Origin: Shewanella pneumatophori
GTDB taxonomy: Bacteria > Pseudomonadota > Gammaproteobacteria > Enterobacterales > Shewanellaceae
Assembly: GCF_023283895.1 (NCBI RefSeq)
Contig: NZ_JAKILB010000009.1
Span: forward strand, 62,001-126,000
Length of the DNA stretch: 64,000 nt
Direction: 5' to 3'
The notes under the pieces are model-generated. The model did not search any database. It was given only the letters and a program-made list of their open reading frames with translations, and had not been told where the DNA came from. A program made the translations under genes and the position numbers. Below, one piece after another: positions 19,511 to 29,860 of the stretch. Numbering within the stretch: position 1 is the first letter of the stretch; each line of letters begins with the position of its first letter.

Positions 19511-19560
19511 ATCAGTATAATACCAATCTTACCATTCGCTTAAATTAGCACTCTTTGAAC
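19511..19560. repeat. Partial copy of a dispersed intergenic repeat
   Basis: The stretch AGTATAATACCAATCTTACC, then ATTCGCTTAAATTAG, resembles the left part of the element at 58364-58457 (GGTATAACCAT...ATTCGCCTTAAATTAG). The GATTGGTATTATACTGATC seen on the minus strand also resembles the end of the copy at 43931-43978. It lies between acyP and the ycfP terminator and codes for nothing. Confidence 0.45.
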
Positions 19561-19581
19561 AGAAAGGTTCAATAGACATAA

Positions 19582-19617
19582 AAAGCCACCAACAGCTAAC
19601 GCAATTGGTGGCTTTAT
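19582..19617 (-). terminator. Terminator of the nagZ-ycfP operon
   Basis: AAAGCCACCAA (19582-19592) and TTGGTGGCTTT (19605-19615) form an 11-base stem. On the minus strand it is followed by a T-run (CTTTTTATG). It is about 60 bases past the ycfP stop. Confidence 0.75.
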
Positions 19618-19672
19618 ATAATGATTTAAAATTATGCAGCTACAAATTGCAGCTTTTAAGATGAGTCACGGT

Positions 19673-20212
19673 TTAGCCGGCTTTAAATGTCTTAATAAGC
19701 TGTAAATGAGCCGCTAAAGACGCAAACTTATGTTGTTGCTCATCATCCCACTCTATTGGGTAAAAGTCTTTAAGCAACGCTTCTGTAGCCAGATTATCAG
19801 TCACCTTGTCATTACGGGCTAGAATGCACAGAGCCTTCGCGTTATTCTTGTCGCGAAAACCTTTAACACATTTATTGGCAATATCAGCGTATTCTTCCGG
19901 TCGATCAATTTTTCCAACCATATTATCTTGTGGTGCTAAGTTAGGGTTAACTAGTACCGACTTTATGCCATTTAAAAAACCAATTCGCTCAGCCCAATAA
20001 CCGCCAAGACCCACACCTATAATCAAAGGTGCAGGATCGCCTGATGATGCAATTTGCTTATTCACTTCGTTCAATAGATATTGCATGTCATTTTTTGGAT
20101 GCAACGTGCTGTAACTCACAAGGCGCACATCATCATCGATAAACTGCAACTGACGCATTTTGTCGTGATTGCCAGGGCTTGTTGCATCAAACCCATGAAG
20201 GTAAAGGATCAT
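19673..20212 (-). CDS. ycfP: YcfP/YqiA family alpha/beta hydrolase
   Basis: 179 residues from the ATG at 20210-20212, with GGGGGC just upstream; the frame is open further to a TTG but E. coli YcfP also begins M-I-I-Y-L-H-G-F. Conserved blocks are [46 protein letters not shown] and [12 protein letters not shown]. The expected nucleophilic serine of the GxSxG elbow is replaced (GVGLGG), as in YcfP itself, so esterase activity is doubtful. It follows nagZ by about 70 bases, the same pairing as ycfP-nagZ in E. coli. Confidence 0.92.
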   Translation of the reverse strand: MILYLHGFDATSPGNHDKMRQLQFIDDDVRLVSYSTLHPKNDMQYLLNEVNKQIASSGDPAPLIIGVGLGGYWAERIGFLNGIKSVLVNPNLAPQDNMVGKIDRPEEYADIANKCVKGFRDKNNAKALCILARNDKVTDNLATEALLKDFYPIEWDDEQQHKFASLAAHLQLIKTFKAG

Positions 20213-20284
20213 ATTGCCCCCAAATACCAAATTCTTAAATTAATATAAGCCAACCTAGCAAGCTCAGCTTAAAACCATATTGCG

Positions 20285-21292
20285 CTAAATCAAACTTTTA
20301 GCAATTGCCTTAGCATGTTCCCAACGCGCATTATCTTGTAGCGCTAATGCTACCTTTTTATGATCCGGCTTAAGTAAATTGGCGCTTAACCCTTTATCGT
20401 CTGTTGGCCAATTTACGCCAGCTAGCACTTCTGTTGCGCCGGCGCTTTCATTGCATACCAAAATCATATTACAGCCTGCATCTAATGCAGCCTGCGCCCT
20501 TGCAGTATAACCACCAGCAACAGCAGCCCCTTTCATACCAAGATCATCAGAAAAAATAACGCCATTAAATGATAATTGCTGGCGCAGCACCTCTTGTAGC
20601 CAAAATGATGAAAAACCTGCAGGCTGGCTATCAACTTTAGGGTAAATAACATGTGCAGGCATAATACCCTGCAATCTATTTTTAGCGATTAAATTTGAAA
20701 ATGGCTGCATATCGTCTGCAAAAATTTCATCTTTAGTACGCTCATCAACAGGTTTAGCAATATGAGAATCTGCTGCAACACTGCCATGCCCTGGAAAATG
20801 CTTACCAACAGCGCACATACCCGCTTGTTCCATACCATCAATAAACGCACTCGCAAGTTCAATCACTTCGCCTTTTTCAGGGCTAAAGCTACGAGTGCCA
20901 ATCACTTGGCTAATACCATTTAAATCTAGTACTGGTGCGAAACTTAAATCAATATCGACAGCTAATAATTCAATCGCCATTAGATATCCAAGCTCGGTAG
21001 CCCAAGCTTTAGCCTGAACCATGTCGCCTTTTGCAGCGGGTAAGATATCGCCCATAGCTGGTAATACCGTAAAGCCATCACGAAAACGCTGCACACGGCC
21101 GCCTTCATGATCCACTGCGATTAGAATATCAGGGCGAATAGCGCGGATTGATTTGACCAGCGTTATGAGCTGCTCGCGATCAACATAATTGCGGCTAAAT
21201 AGAATAAGGCCGCCGACCATAGGGTGAGTTAACTGCGCTGATTCTCTTTGATCTAACGTTGTGGACTCGATATCTAACATCAAATAACTCAT
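20285..21292 (-). CDS. nagZ: Beta-N-acetylhexosaminidase NagZ
   Basis: 335 residues, glycoside hydrolase family 3. VDHEGGRVQRFRDGF and CAVGKHFPGHGSVAADSHI, with the KHFPGHG loop carrying the general acid/base His of NagZ, are intact. It is cytosolic (no signal) and removes GlcNAc from anhydro-muropeptides during cell-wall recycling, generating the signals that induce AmpC in species having it. It heads the nagZ-ycfP operon. Confidence 0.95.
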   Translation of the reverse strand: MSYLMLDIESTTLDQRESAQLTHPMVGGLILFSRNYVDREQLITLVKSIRAIRPDILIAVDHEGGRVQRFRDGFTVLPAMGDILPAAKGDMVQAKAWATELGYLMAIELLAVDIDLSFAPVLDLNGISQVIGTRSFSPEKGEVIELASAFIDGMEQAGMCAVGKHFPGHGSVAADSHIAKPVDERTKDEIFADDMQPFSNLIAKNRLQGIMPAHVIYPKVDSQPAGFSSFWLQEVLRQQLSFNGVIFSDDLGMKGAAVAGGYTARAQAALDAGCNMILVCNESAGATEVLAGVNWPTDDKGLSANLLKPDHKKVALALQDNARWEHAKAIAKSLI

Positions 21293-21686
21293 ATAACCCT
21301 CAAATTTTTTATCGAGATAAAATCTAGCCTAACTAATACAGAATAAAACAACAGCAGGGATTAAGCTAAAAATAGTTAATAACCTTATGTTAATCCTAAA
21401 CTAATACAAGATTAAGCTGGAGCAAACACAATATAGCGACAACTAAAAAACAATTAGTTTATCTAATACTCTAAAATTGCATACAAAAAAACTAATGCTA
21501 AAGATGACTTCAAAGTATGGGATACTTTTTTTACACCAATAATTCAAGCGACTAAGATTAACCACAAGCATTGTTTTTTACTTACTGGATAGCTGAAATA
21601 TACCAAGAATAGCGTCATTCCTCCATCCAGTAGTGTCTTAGTGAAGTTGGTTATAATTATAACGACTAGAGCGATAAAGGTTTAAC
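21293..21686. other. Divergent intergenic region nagZ / sdaA
   Basis: 394 bases, AT-rich, with no open frame that has a ribosome binding site. It must hold the promoters of both genes. The only clear structure is the palindrome at 21650-21663, next to sdaA. Confidence 0.6.
21650..21663. promoter_or_regulatory. Palindrome over a probable sdaA -10 box
   Basis: GTTATAATTATAAC is a perfect 14-base palindrome that contains TATAAT, 24 bases before the sdaA ATG. A -10 box embedded in a palindrome suggests an operator or a promoter used in both directions. No regulator can be named. Confidence 0.4.
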
Positions 21687-23063
21687 ATGATTAGTGTATT
21701 CGACATGTTCAAGATCGGCATAGGGCCGTCAAGTTCTCACACCGTTGGCCCAATGAAAGCCGGCAATGTTTTTATCAACCAGTTACAAGCACTTGGTCAT
21801 CTAGATGAGATAGATGAATTGCGCTCGGAATTGTTTGGCTCTTTAGGCCAAACAGGTAAAGGCCACGGTACAGGTAAAGCGGTGATTTTAGGCCTAATGG
21901 GCGAAGCGCCAGATACTGTTGACACCGACAATATTGATGCAATTTTACAACAAGTTAGCGATGATGAGAGTCTACTACTTGCCAGCGGTCGTGCAGTGCG
22001 TTTTACCCGTGCAAACGGTATCACCTATCACAGACGCAAAAGTTTACCTGCACACGCCAACGCCATGACGTTATACGCCTATAAAGCGGGCGAGTGTATT
22101 TATGAACGCACCTATTACTCTGTTGGTGGTGGATTTATTCTCGATGAAGATGAAATTCAAGCTCAAGACGCCTCACCTGCAACACCAATTAAAGCCGCAC
22201 CCTATGACTTTAACTCAGCACAACAACTATTAGAGCTTTGTACCGAAAACGGTTTTAGTATTTCATCGCTAATGATGGCTAACGAACTAAGCATTGCCGA
22301 TAGTGACGAAATTGAAGAGCAGCTTTGGCATATTTGGCAAACGATGAAAAACTGCGTTGAACGTGGCTATTTAAAAGAGGGCATGTTGCCTGGCGGATTA
22401 AAATTAAGACGCCGTGCACCATCGCTGTATCGTCGCCTTAAAGCTGAAGGTAAAAACTGTGTTGATCCGTTAACCGCTATGGATTGGGTTGACCTATTCG
22501 CGCTTTCAGTTAATGAGCAAAATGCTGCAGGCGATCGTGTTGTTACCGCTCCTACTAATGGCGCTGCAGGCATTATTCCAGCCGTTTTATGCTATTACGA
22601 TATGTTCGTGCAAGAAGTAGATAAAGACATCTGTTGTCGCTATTTACTCACTGCAGCGGCTATCGGTATTCTTTATAAAAAGAATGCTTCAATTTCAGGT
22701 GCCGAGGTCGGATGCCAAGGTGAAGTGGGCGTGGCCTGCTCTATGGCAGCAGCAGCGTTAACTGAAATCATGGGCGGCACGGTTGAGCATGTAGAGAACG
22801 CTGCTGAAATTGGCATGGAACATAACTTAGGCCTAACCTGTGACCCCGTAGGCGGCCTAGTGCAAGTTCCTTGTATCGAGCGTAATGCTATGGGTGCAGT
22901 AAAAGCAATTAATGCTTCTCGTATGGCAATGCGTGGCGACGGTAACCATAAGGTATCACTGGATAAAGTGATCAAGACTATGATGGATACCGGCAAAGAT
23001 ATGCGCAGTAAATACAAAGAAACAGCCAAGGGTGGCCTAGCGGTAAACATTGTAGAGTGTTAA
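21687..23063 (+). CDS. sdaA: L-serine ammonia-lyase (iron-sulfur dependent)
   Basis: 458 residues in one chain with the beta domain first (FKIGIGPSSSHTVGPMKAG) and the catalytic alpha domain after it. The three cluster ligands follow the known C-x41-C-x10-C spacing: the cysteines of GCQGEV, LTCDPVGG and VPCIER; I counted 41 and 10 residues between them. The enzyme turns L-serine into pyruvate and ammonia with a [4Fe-4S] cluster and no PLP, and supports growth on amino acids. It is monocistronic, ended by a strong terminator. Confidence 0.95.
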   Translation: MISVFDMFKIGIGPSSSHTVGPMKAGNVFINQLQALGHLDEIDELRSELFGSLGQTGKGHGTGKAVILGLMGEAPDTVDTDNIDAILQQVSDDESLLLASGRAVRFTRANGITYHRRKSLPAHANAMTLYAYKAGECIYERTYYSVGGGFILDEDEIQAQDASPATPIKAAPYDFNSAQQLLELCTENGFSISSLMMANELSIADSDEIEEQLWHIWQTMKNCVERGYLKEGMLPGGLKLRRRAPSLYRRLKAEGKNCVDPLTAMDWVDLFALSVNEQNAAGDRVVTAPTNGAAGIIPAVLCYYDMFVQEVDKDICCRYLLTAAAIGILYKKNASISGAEVGCQGEVGVACSMAAAALTEIMGGTVEHVENAAEIGMEHNLGLTCDPVGGLVQVPCIERNAMGAVKAINASRMAMRGDGNHKVSLDKVIKTMMDTGKDMRSKYKETAKGGLAVNIVEC

Positions 23064-23099
23064 CTACCATAGGTTAACTTTGCATGACGCCATAAAAAC

Positions 23100-23124
23100 A
23101 AAAACCTCGCATTGCGAGGTTTTT
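23100..23124. terminator. Bidirectional terminator between sdaA and cysB
   Basis: AAAACCTCGCA and TGCGAGGTTTT form a tight stem, followed by TTTATT on the plus strand and preceded by a run of A that serves the minus strand. Confidence 0.85.
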
Positions 23125-23151
23125 TATTCAGTTAGTCAAGACAAACGGTTG

Positions 23152-24129
<978 letters not shown>

Positions 24130-24352
24130 TTATCCTTCCTTGTAGCAGGTTTATGACCTGTCTAATAAATAAGTAATGACGCATTTAAGTATAATTATTT
24201 GTTATAGTATAGCTCGATAATTATATCAAATGGAATATAGCACATTAGTCAAACGCTAAGAAACACTTATCTAGAAACCTTGATGAAGATTACTACCCTA
24301 TAATGTTGATTTATAGTAGCATTGACCGAATTGTAAATTTATTGGTCCTGTT

Positions 24353-25129
24353 ATGATATTGATTTCAGTCTTGGTTCTGATCGGTGTATTGCTATTACTA
24401 GTAATAGGGATCAGCATCATCCAACAACAAAAAGCGCGCGTTGAAGCTGAAAGGCGGACTGAACTTGCACGCCACAGAGCAATCATTGATGAAACCGAAG
24501 AAGTTTTATCAAATACAGGCCTTATCCCCTGCTCTTCGAGTATCATTTTAGTTCTTTATAAGCGCGTGGAGGAGGCGTTAAATGGTGCTCTGCCACTTGC
24601 CGCTACTCAAAGCAATGATTACCAACGCCGATTGATCGATCTTCAGGCTCAAATTCAGAGCTTACAATCAAGTCCTAAAACAGCGCCGCCTGTTGAGCAA
24701 TTTCGCTTACCTGATAACGACCGCCAAGTACTCACTTTGGTGCAAACCTTAAAGAAGATGAAGGCAATACTGCGCGCAGAGCATAATAAAGGCAAGGTTG
24801 AGCCCAGTATTTTCAGTGAAGAAGAGTTGCGTATTGACAGTTTACAGCTACGTATTAACGTTGACTCCATGCTAGCCCGCGGACGTGCTGCTTGCTTTAT
24901 GAAGCAATACGGTTCGGCAAAACAAATGGTGACAAAGGCCTTAGGCACATTACACACAATCAAGTCTCAAACGCCCAATGACCCTTTTATTGCTCGTAAA
25001 GTTGAAGAAGCAAAAGCTATGTTAGAAGAGGTAACAGGGGCACAAAGAAACGCCCAGCCGACTATCGTTAAAAGCAAAAGTGATGACGATGATATTGATG
25101 TGTTATTCCAGCCTAAAAGGAAATGGTGA
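24353..25129 (+). CDS. Membrane-anchored coiled-coil protein, unknown
   Basis: 258 residues. One N-terminal membrane helix (about 2-24) is followed by a positively charged coiled-coil region, a Gln-rich linker, and a helical stretch about 130-225 (LRINVDSMLARGRAACFMKQ) that reads like TPR-type helices. The C-terminus is an acidic SDDDDID patch followed by PKRKW. It sits between cysB and topA. I do not recognise a named family; similar genes occur at this place in Shewanella. The start is the ATG at 24353, with only a weak upstream signal. Confidence 0.7.
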   Translation: MILISVLVLIGVLLLLVIGISIIQQQKARVEAERRTELARHRAIIDETEEVLSNTGLIPCSSSIILVLYKRVEEALNGALPLAATQSNDYQRRLIDLQAQIQSLQSSPKTAPPVEQFRLPDNDRQVLTLVQTLKKMKAILRAEHNKGKVEPSIFSEEELRIDSLQLRINVDSMLARGRAACFMKQYGSAKQMVTKALGTLHTIKSQTPNDPFIARKVEEAKAMLEEVTGAQRNAQPTIVKSKSDDDDIDVLFQPKRKW

Positions 25130-25371
25130 TTTAAGCTTCTCATACAGCGGATACGATTAGCATTACAAACAGCACCTCCAATTACCCAAAAGCAAGCTCT
25201 CTCCGCCTTCATCAGAAGGTGGACTTAGCCCTCAGACACAAAGCCTCCTAAGCTATCTCTATCTCTTTCATTTGCGGCCTTTCAAGTACAGCCTATTAGT
25301 ATTCAAGTATTAAAAGCCTAGGTGTATAAACACATCTCAAGGCGAAGCTATGAATTAAAAAGCGCCAACAA

Positions 25372-25398
25372 AAAAGCCCCGAGTATTCGGGGCTTTTT
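25372..25398 (-). terminator. Terminator of topA
   Basis: AAAAGCCCCGA and TCGGGGCTTTT enclose a short loop, with an A-run upstream that becomes a T-run on the minus strand. It lies about 23 bases past the topA stop. Confidence 0.85.
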
Positions 25399-25420
25399 AA
25401 AGCGAATAACTTACAAATGC

Positions 25421-28111
25421 TTACTCGGCTTTTTTAGCTTTTGGTTTTGCTTTCGCCTTAGGCTTGGCTTTTGCTTTAGGTTTTGCTTTAGCTTTCGCCT
25501 CTGTAACCCACTTACCATCAACAAACTTTGATGACCAGCCGGTAGCTTTACCGTCTACGTCAGTTGCTACGTACTGCTCTTTTGTCTTACGACTAAAGCG
25601 CACAGAAGCTAAGTTACCCTCATCATCAGCAACAGGAGCATCTGCTAGGTACTGATACTTAGGCCATAGTAGTTCGCGGTACTTAATCAACTCTTCCACT
25701 AATGGACCACGTGTTTCACGTGACTTAGGGAACGTGCTTGCAGCAAGGAAAATACCTGCCGCACCATCACGCAGTACAAAGTATGCGTCAGACTTAGTAC
25801 ACTTAAGCTCAGGGAGATGAATTGGGTCTTCTTTTGGCGGCGCTGCTTCACCACTCTTTAGCAACTTACGAGTGTTCTTACACTCAGAGTTGGTACAACC
25901 AAAGTATTTACCAAAACGGCCGTTCTTAAGCTCCATATCGTTACCACAACGATCGCACTCAATAATCGGACCTTCATAGCCTTTGATCTTGAACTGACCC
26001 GCTTCAACTTCATAGCCATTACAGGTTGGGTTATTACCACAAACATGTAGCTTACGAGTTTCATCGATTAAGTAGCTATCCATTGCAGTGCCACAAATGC
26101 CACAACGATGTTTGGCGCGTAATGCTTCTGTTTCAGCATCTTCACCACTGCTAACCGCTTCTTCACCAGGTGTTAAGTTTAACGTGGTTTTACAACGCTC
26201 TTTTGGCGGCAATGCGTAACCAGAACAACCTAAGAACACCCCAGTAGTACCAGTACGAATACCCATTGGGCGACCACAAGTTGGACACTTAATGTCATCA
26301 GTGATCACCATTTCGTTAGGACGCATACCGCCTTCTTCTGGTGGCAACTCGGCAACTTCTAGCTGCTTGGTGAAATCTTTATAGAATCCATCGAGTACTT
26401 TTTTCCAGTCAAGCTTACCGTGAGCAACATCATCTAATGTTTGCTCCATACTTGCGGTAAAGTCATAACTCATTAGATCTTCAAAGCTACCAACTAAACT
26501 ATCACTAACAATCTCACCCATTTTTTCAGCAAAGAAACGGCGGTTATCAACTTTAACGTAACCACGATCTTGAATGGTAGAAATAATCGTTGCATAAGTA
26601 GATGGACGGCCAATACCACGCTTTTCAAGTTCTTTAACTAATGAAGCTTCGCTGTATCGAGCTGGCGGTTTAGTAAAGTGCTGCTTAGGTTGCAACTCTT
26701 TAAGGGTTACCGCATCACCTTCAGCCACATAAGGTAAGGTGTTATCTTCTTCATTTTTCTTCTTGATTGCAGTTTGAACGCGAGTCCAACCGTCAAAACG
26801 TAACGTACGACCTGTCGCTTTTAACTCATACTCGCCAGCTTTTACCGTTAGGCGAGTCGCATCATATTTAGCTGGAGTCATCTGACATGACACAAACTGA
26901 CGCCAAATCAGCTCATATAAGCGCTGTGCGTCGCGCTCCATGTCTGAAAGAGAAGCTGCGCTAACTTTTACGTTAGAAGGACGAATCGCTTCGTGAGCCT
27001 CTTGAGCGCCCTCTTTGCTACCGTAGCGAATTGGCGACTCCGGGAGATACTTATCGCCATACTCATTGCCAATCATTTCACGCACGCTATCAAGTGCTTC
27101 TTGGCTTAAGTTGGTCGAGTCAGTACGCATATAAGTAATATGACCCGCTTCATATAAGCGCTGTGCCATCATCATGGTCTTTTTCACACCAAAACCTAAA
27201 CGGGTACTTGCCGCTTGTTGTAAGGTTGAAGTGATATAAGGCGCCGATGGCTTACTTGATGTTGCTCTATCTTCGCGAGCTGCAACCACAAAGCTTGATT
27301 GCGATAGCTGAGTAACCGCTGTTTGTGCTTCAGTTTCATTTACAGGGTTAAACGCTTTGCCTTGATGCTTAACAACTTGCATTTTGAGCAAATCATCAGT
27401 CAGGGTATTTAGCTCTGCATGTACATCCCAAAACTCTTCTGGCACAAACGCTTTAATTTCGCTTTCACGCTCAACCACTAATCGTACAGCTACTGATTGC
27501 ACGCGACCGGCAGATAAACCACGAGCAACTTTTTTCCATAATAGTGGCGATGCCATAAAGCCAACAACACGGTCTAAGAATCGACGTGCTTGTTGAGCAT
27601 TGACCATATTAGTGTCAAGCACTGATGGCTGGCTAAATGCATCTTGAATCGCTGATTTCGTGATCTCGTTAAATACAACACGCTGATAGCGGGACTCGTC
27701 ACCACCAATAACTTGTTGTAAATGCCAAGCAATCGCCTCTCCCTCTCTATCCAAATCGGTTGCGAGATAGATATGGTCAGCATTTGCTGCCAGAGTTTGA
27801 AGTTCTTTAACCACCTTTTCTTTGCCAGGTAAGGTTTGATATTTAGCTTTCCAGCCTTTTTCTGGGTCTACTCCCATGCGCGCGACCAGCGCCTGCTTTG
27901 CTTTTAAGCTCTTATATTCAGCCTTCTCCTCTGGAGACATCTTCTTCACTTCAGCCGCCGTTTTACTAACAACTTTAGCTTCGGTACTCGAAGATGTAGG
28001 CAAGTCACGGATGTGACCTACACTCGACTTAACGATGAAATCTTTGCCTAGATATTTATTAATAGTCTTGGCTTTGGCCGGTGATTCGACGATTACTAGC
28101 GATTTACCCAT
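25421..28111 (-). CDS. topA: DNA topoisomerase I
   Basis: 896 residues. The Toprim domain ([20 protein letters not shown]) and acidic DLDREGE are followed by the active site [12 protein letters not shown], whose Tyr (about 326) makes the covalent bond to DNA. Three tetracysteine zinc ribbons follow ([24 protein letters not shown] and partners), then C-terminal domains. The enzyme relaxes negative supercoils. The last 30 residues are a nearly pure K/P/A tail with repeated KAKPKA units, an extension expected to bind DNA or RNA polymerase electrostatically. The gene is monocistronic. Confidence 0.97.
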   Translation of the reverse strand: MGKSLVIVESPAKAKTINKYLGKDFIVKSSVGHIRDLPTSSSTEAKVVSKTAAEVKKMSPEEKAEYKSLKAKQALVARMGVDPEKGWKAKYQTLPGKEKVVKELQTLAANADHIYLATDLDREGEAIAWHLQQVIGGDESRYQRVVFNEITKSAIQDAFSQPSVLDTNMVNAQQARRFLDRVVGFMASPLLWKKVARGLSAGRVQSVAVRLVVERESEIKAFVPEEFWDVHAELNTLTDDLLKMQVVKHQGKAFNPVNETEAQTAVTQLSQSSFVVAAREDRATSSKPSAPYITSTLQQAASTRLGFGVKKTMMMAQRLYEAGHITYMRTDSTNLSQEALDSVREMIGNEYGDKYLPESPIRYGSKEGAQEAHEAIRPSNVKVSAASLSDMERDAQRLYELIWRQFVSCQMTPAKYDATRLTVKAGEYELKATGRTLRFDGWTRVQTAIKKKNEEDNTLPYVAEGDAVTLKELQPKQHFTKPPARYSEASLVKELEKRGIGRPSTYATIISTIQDRGYVKVDNRRFFAEKMGEIVSDSLVGSFEDLMSYDFTASMEQTLDDVAHGKLDWKKVLDGFYKDFTKQLEVAELPPEEGGMRPNEMVITDDIKCPTCGRPMGIRTGTTGVFLGCSGYALPPKERCKTTLNLTPGEEAVSSGEDAETEALRAKHRCGICGTAMDSYLIDETRKLHVCGNNPTCNGYEVEAGQFKIKGYEGPIIECDRCGNDMELKNGRFGKYFGCTNSECKNTRKLLKSGEAAPPKEDPIHLPELKCTKSDAYFVLRDGAAGIFLAASTFPKSRETRGPLVEELIKYRELLWPKYQYLADAPVADDEGNLASVRFSRKTKEQYVATDVDGKATGWSSKFVDGKWVTEAKAKAKPKAKAKPKAKAKPKAKKAE

Positions 28112-28447
28112 AGATTAATTTGCGCCAACGAGTCTCAAAAATCGGAAAATTGGCTCCATATATAGAGGGTTGTGTACAGAGTTTCAAGCTAATCCCTCTT
28201 TTATTTGTACTGGAGTACCAATTTTTAACCATTTTTGAAATAAATGTGAAAAAAAATAGTGCTTATTTAAAAACTAATATTTCATTATTAGTCATCAAGC
28301 AAGTATTAGTTGTGCATTTCGATGCAAATACTGTGTTTTTATTAAATAAGGCTCGCTTGTGTGGTGCCCCCGCTTAAGTATACTGACCACAATAATTACA
28401 ACTCAGAAAAGATATAACAACCTGAGATACCCTTAAGGAAAACAAGA
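28112..28447. other. Divergent intergenic region topA / astB
   Basis: 336 bases. It contains an open frame of 85 codons (28120-28377) that lacks a ribosome site and any recognisable protein feature; I regard it as noise. The region must hold both promoters and includes the palindrome at 28313-28326. Confidence 0.55.
28313..28326. promoter_or_regulatory. Possible ArgR half of an ARG box upstream of astB
   Basis: TGCATTTCGATGCA is a perfect palindrome of the ArgR box length (14 bases; consensus TGAATnnnnATTCA, with TGCAT tolerated). It lies 122 bases before the astB ATG. AST genes are activated by ArgR in enterobacteria. A second box at the usual spacing is only poor (TGTGTTTTTATTAA at 28332-28345). 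Confidence 0.3.
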
Positions 28448-29785
28448 ATGAAGCATTTTGAAGCTAATTTCGACGGACTCGTTGGGCCAACCCACAATTA
28501 CGCCGGTTTATCATTTGGCAACGTCGCCTCATTAAATAACGCTGCAGCAACATCAAGCCCAAAAGATGCAGCCAAACAAGGATTGAAAAAAGCCAAAGCA
28601 CTTGCAGACCTTGGATTAGTGCAAGGTATGCTGGCACCACAAGAACGCCCAGACCTACATTCGCTACGCCGCATGGGCTTTTCGGGCACTGATAGCGATA
28701 TTCTTAATAAAGCCGCCAAAGAGGCTCCAGCTTTACTACGTGCTTGCTGTAGTGCATCAAGCATGTGGACAGCAAATGCTGCAACCGTATCACCGAGTGC
28801 GGATACCCGTGACGGTAAACTACATTTTACTCCGGCAAATCTAGTCGACAAGCTACACCGCAGCATAGAACCAACTACTACAGGTAATATTCTGCAGGCT
28901 ACGTTTAACGATAGCCGCTTTTTCAAACATCACCAACATTTGCCTGAGCATGCAAGCTTTGGTGATGAAGGTGCAGCTAACCACACCCGCCTTTGTAGTG
29001 AGTATGGTCATGCTGGTGTTGAATTATTTGTATTCGGTCAAGAAGCCACAAACCCTACAGCACCTAAACCGCAAAAATTCCCAGCAAGACAAACACTGGA
29101 AGCATCACAAGCAGTTGCTCGTTTACATCAACTAGACGACGATGGCACTGTTTATATTCAGCAAAACCCTGATGTAATTGATCAAGGTGTATTCCATAAT
29201 GACGTTATTGCAGTCGGCAACCAAAACGTCTTGTTCTATCACGAGCAAGCTTTTTTAAATACCCAAGCCAAGCTAAACGAAATAAAGCGTAAATTTGGTG
29301 AGTCTGCATTGCATTTTATTGAAGTGCCAACCACTAAAGTCGCTATTCAAGATGCGGTTAAAAGTTACCTTTTTAATACACAGGTAGTCACGCTTCCATC
29401 GGGGGAGATGGCGATTATTGCGCCGACAAACTGTCAAGAAAATCCGGCAGTTTTTGCCTACCTTAACGAGCTGGTCACTCTTGATACACCAATTAAGCAA
29501 GTGCTTTACTTTGACGTAAAGCAAAGCATGCAAAATGGTGGTGGACCCGCCTGTTTACGTTTACGTGTTGCCATGAACCAAGATGAAGTGGCAGCAGTGA
29601 ATCAACACACGTTAATGAATGATGGTTTATTTACTCGATTAAACCAGTGGGTTGATAAACATTACCGCGACCGTTTACATGTAGAGGATTTAGCAGATCC
29701 ACAGTTATTAATTGAATCGCGCACAGCATTAGATGAACTCACCCAAATAATGCAGTTAGGCAGTGTTTATCAGTTCCAAAAGTAA
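28448..29785 (+). CDS. astB: N-succinylarginine dihydrolase
   Basis: 445 residues with the family start [18 protein letters not shown]. The catalytic triad is present: Glu174 in FGDEGAANH, His250 in [11 protein letters not shown] and Cys369 in [12 protein letters not shown]. It hydrolyses N-succinylarginine to succinylornithine, two ammonia and CO2, the second step of the ammonia-producing arginine succinyltransferase pathway. It stands alone here; astA, astC, astD and astE are not in the window, unlike the enterobacterial astCADBE operon. A terminator follows. Confidence 0.96.
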   Translation: MKHFEANFDGLVGPTHNYAGLSFGNVASLNNAAATSSPKDAAKQGLKKAKALADLGLVQGMLAPQERPDLHSLRRMGFSGTDSDILNKAAKEAPALLRACCSASSMWTANAATVSPSADTRDGKLHFTPANLVDKLHRSIEPTTTGNILQATFNDSRFFKHHQHLPEHASFGDEGAANHTRLCSEYGHAGVELFVFGQEATNPTAPKPQKFPARQTLEASQAVARLHQLDDDGTVYIQQNPDVIDQGVFHNDVIAVGNQNVLFYHEQAFLNTQAKLNEIKRKFGESALHFIEVPTTKVAIQDAVKSYLFNTQVVTLPSGEMAIIAPTNCQENPAVFAYLNELVTLDTPIKQVLYFDVKQSMQNGGGPACLRLRVAMNQDEVAAVNQHTLMNDGLFTRLNQWVDKHYRDRLHVEDLADPQLLIESRTALDELTQIMQLGSVYQFQK

Positions 29786-29826
29786 TGGTTAGAATAGAAA
29801 AATAGAATGAGCCATTGTGTAATATA

Positions 29827-29856
29827 AAAAGCCCCGCGATTGCGGGGCTTTTGCTT
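29827..29856. terminator. Bidirectional terminator between astB and the Ig-like lipoprotein gene
   Basis: AAAAGCCCCGC (29827-29837) and GCGGGGCTTTT (29842-29852) form an 11-base perfect stem with a 4-base loop, T-rich on the plus side. It starts 42 bases after the astB stop and ends a few bases before the stop of the convergent gene. Confidence 0.85.
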
Positions 29857-29860
29857 TTCA

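Noticed and set aside
28120..28377. 85-codon frame between topA and astB
   Set aside because: No ribosome site, no recognisable protein pattern, and it occupies the only promoter space.
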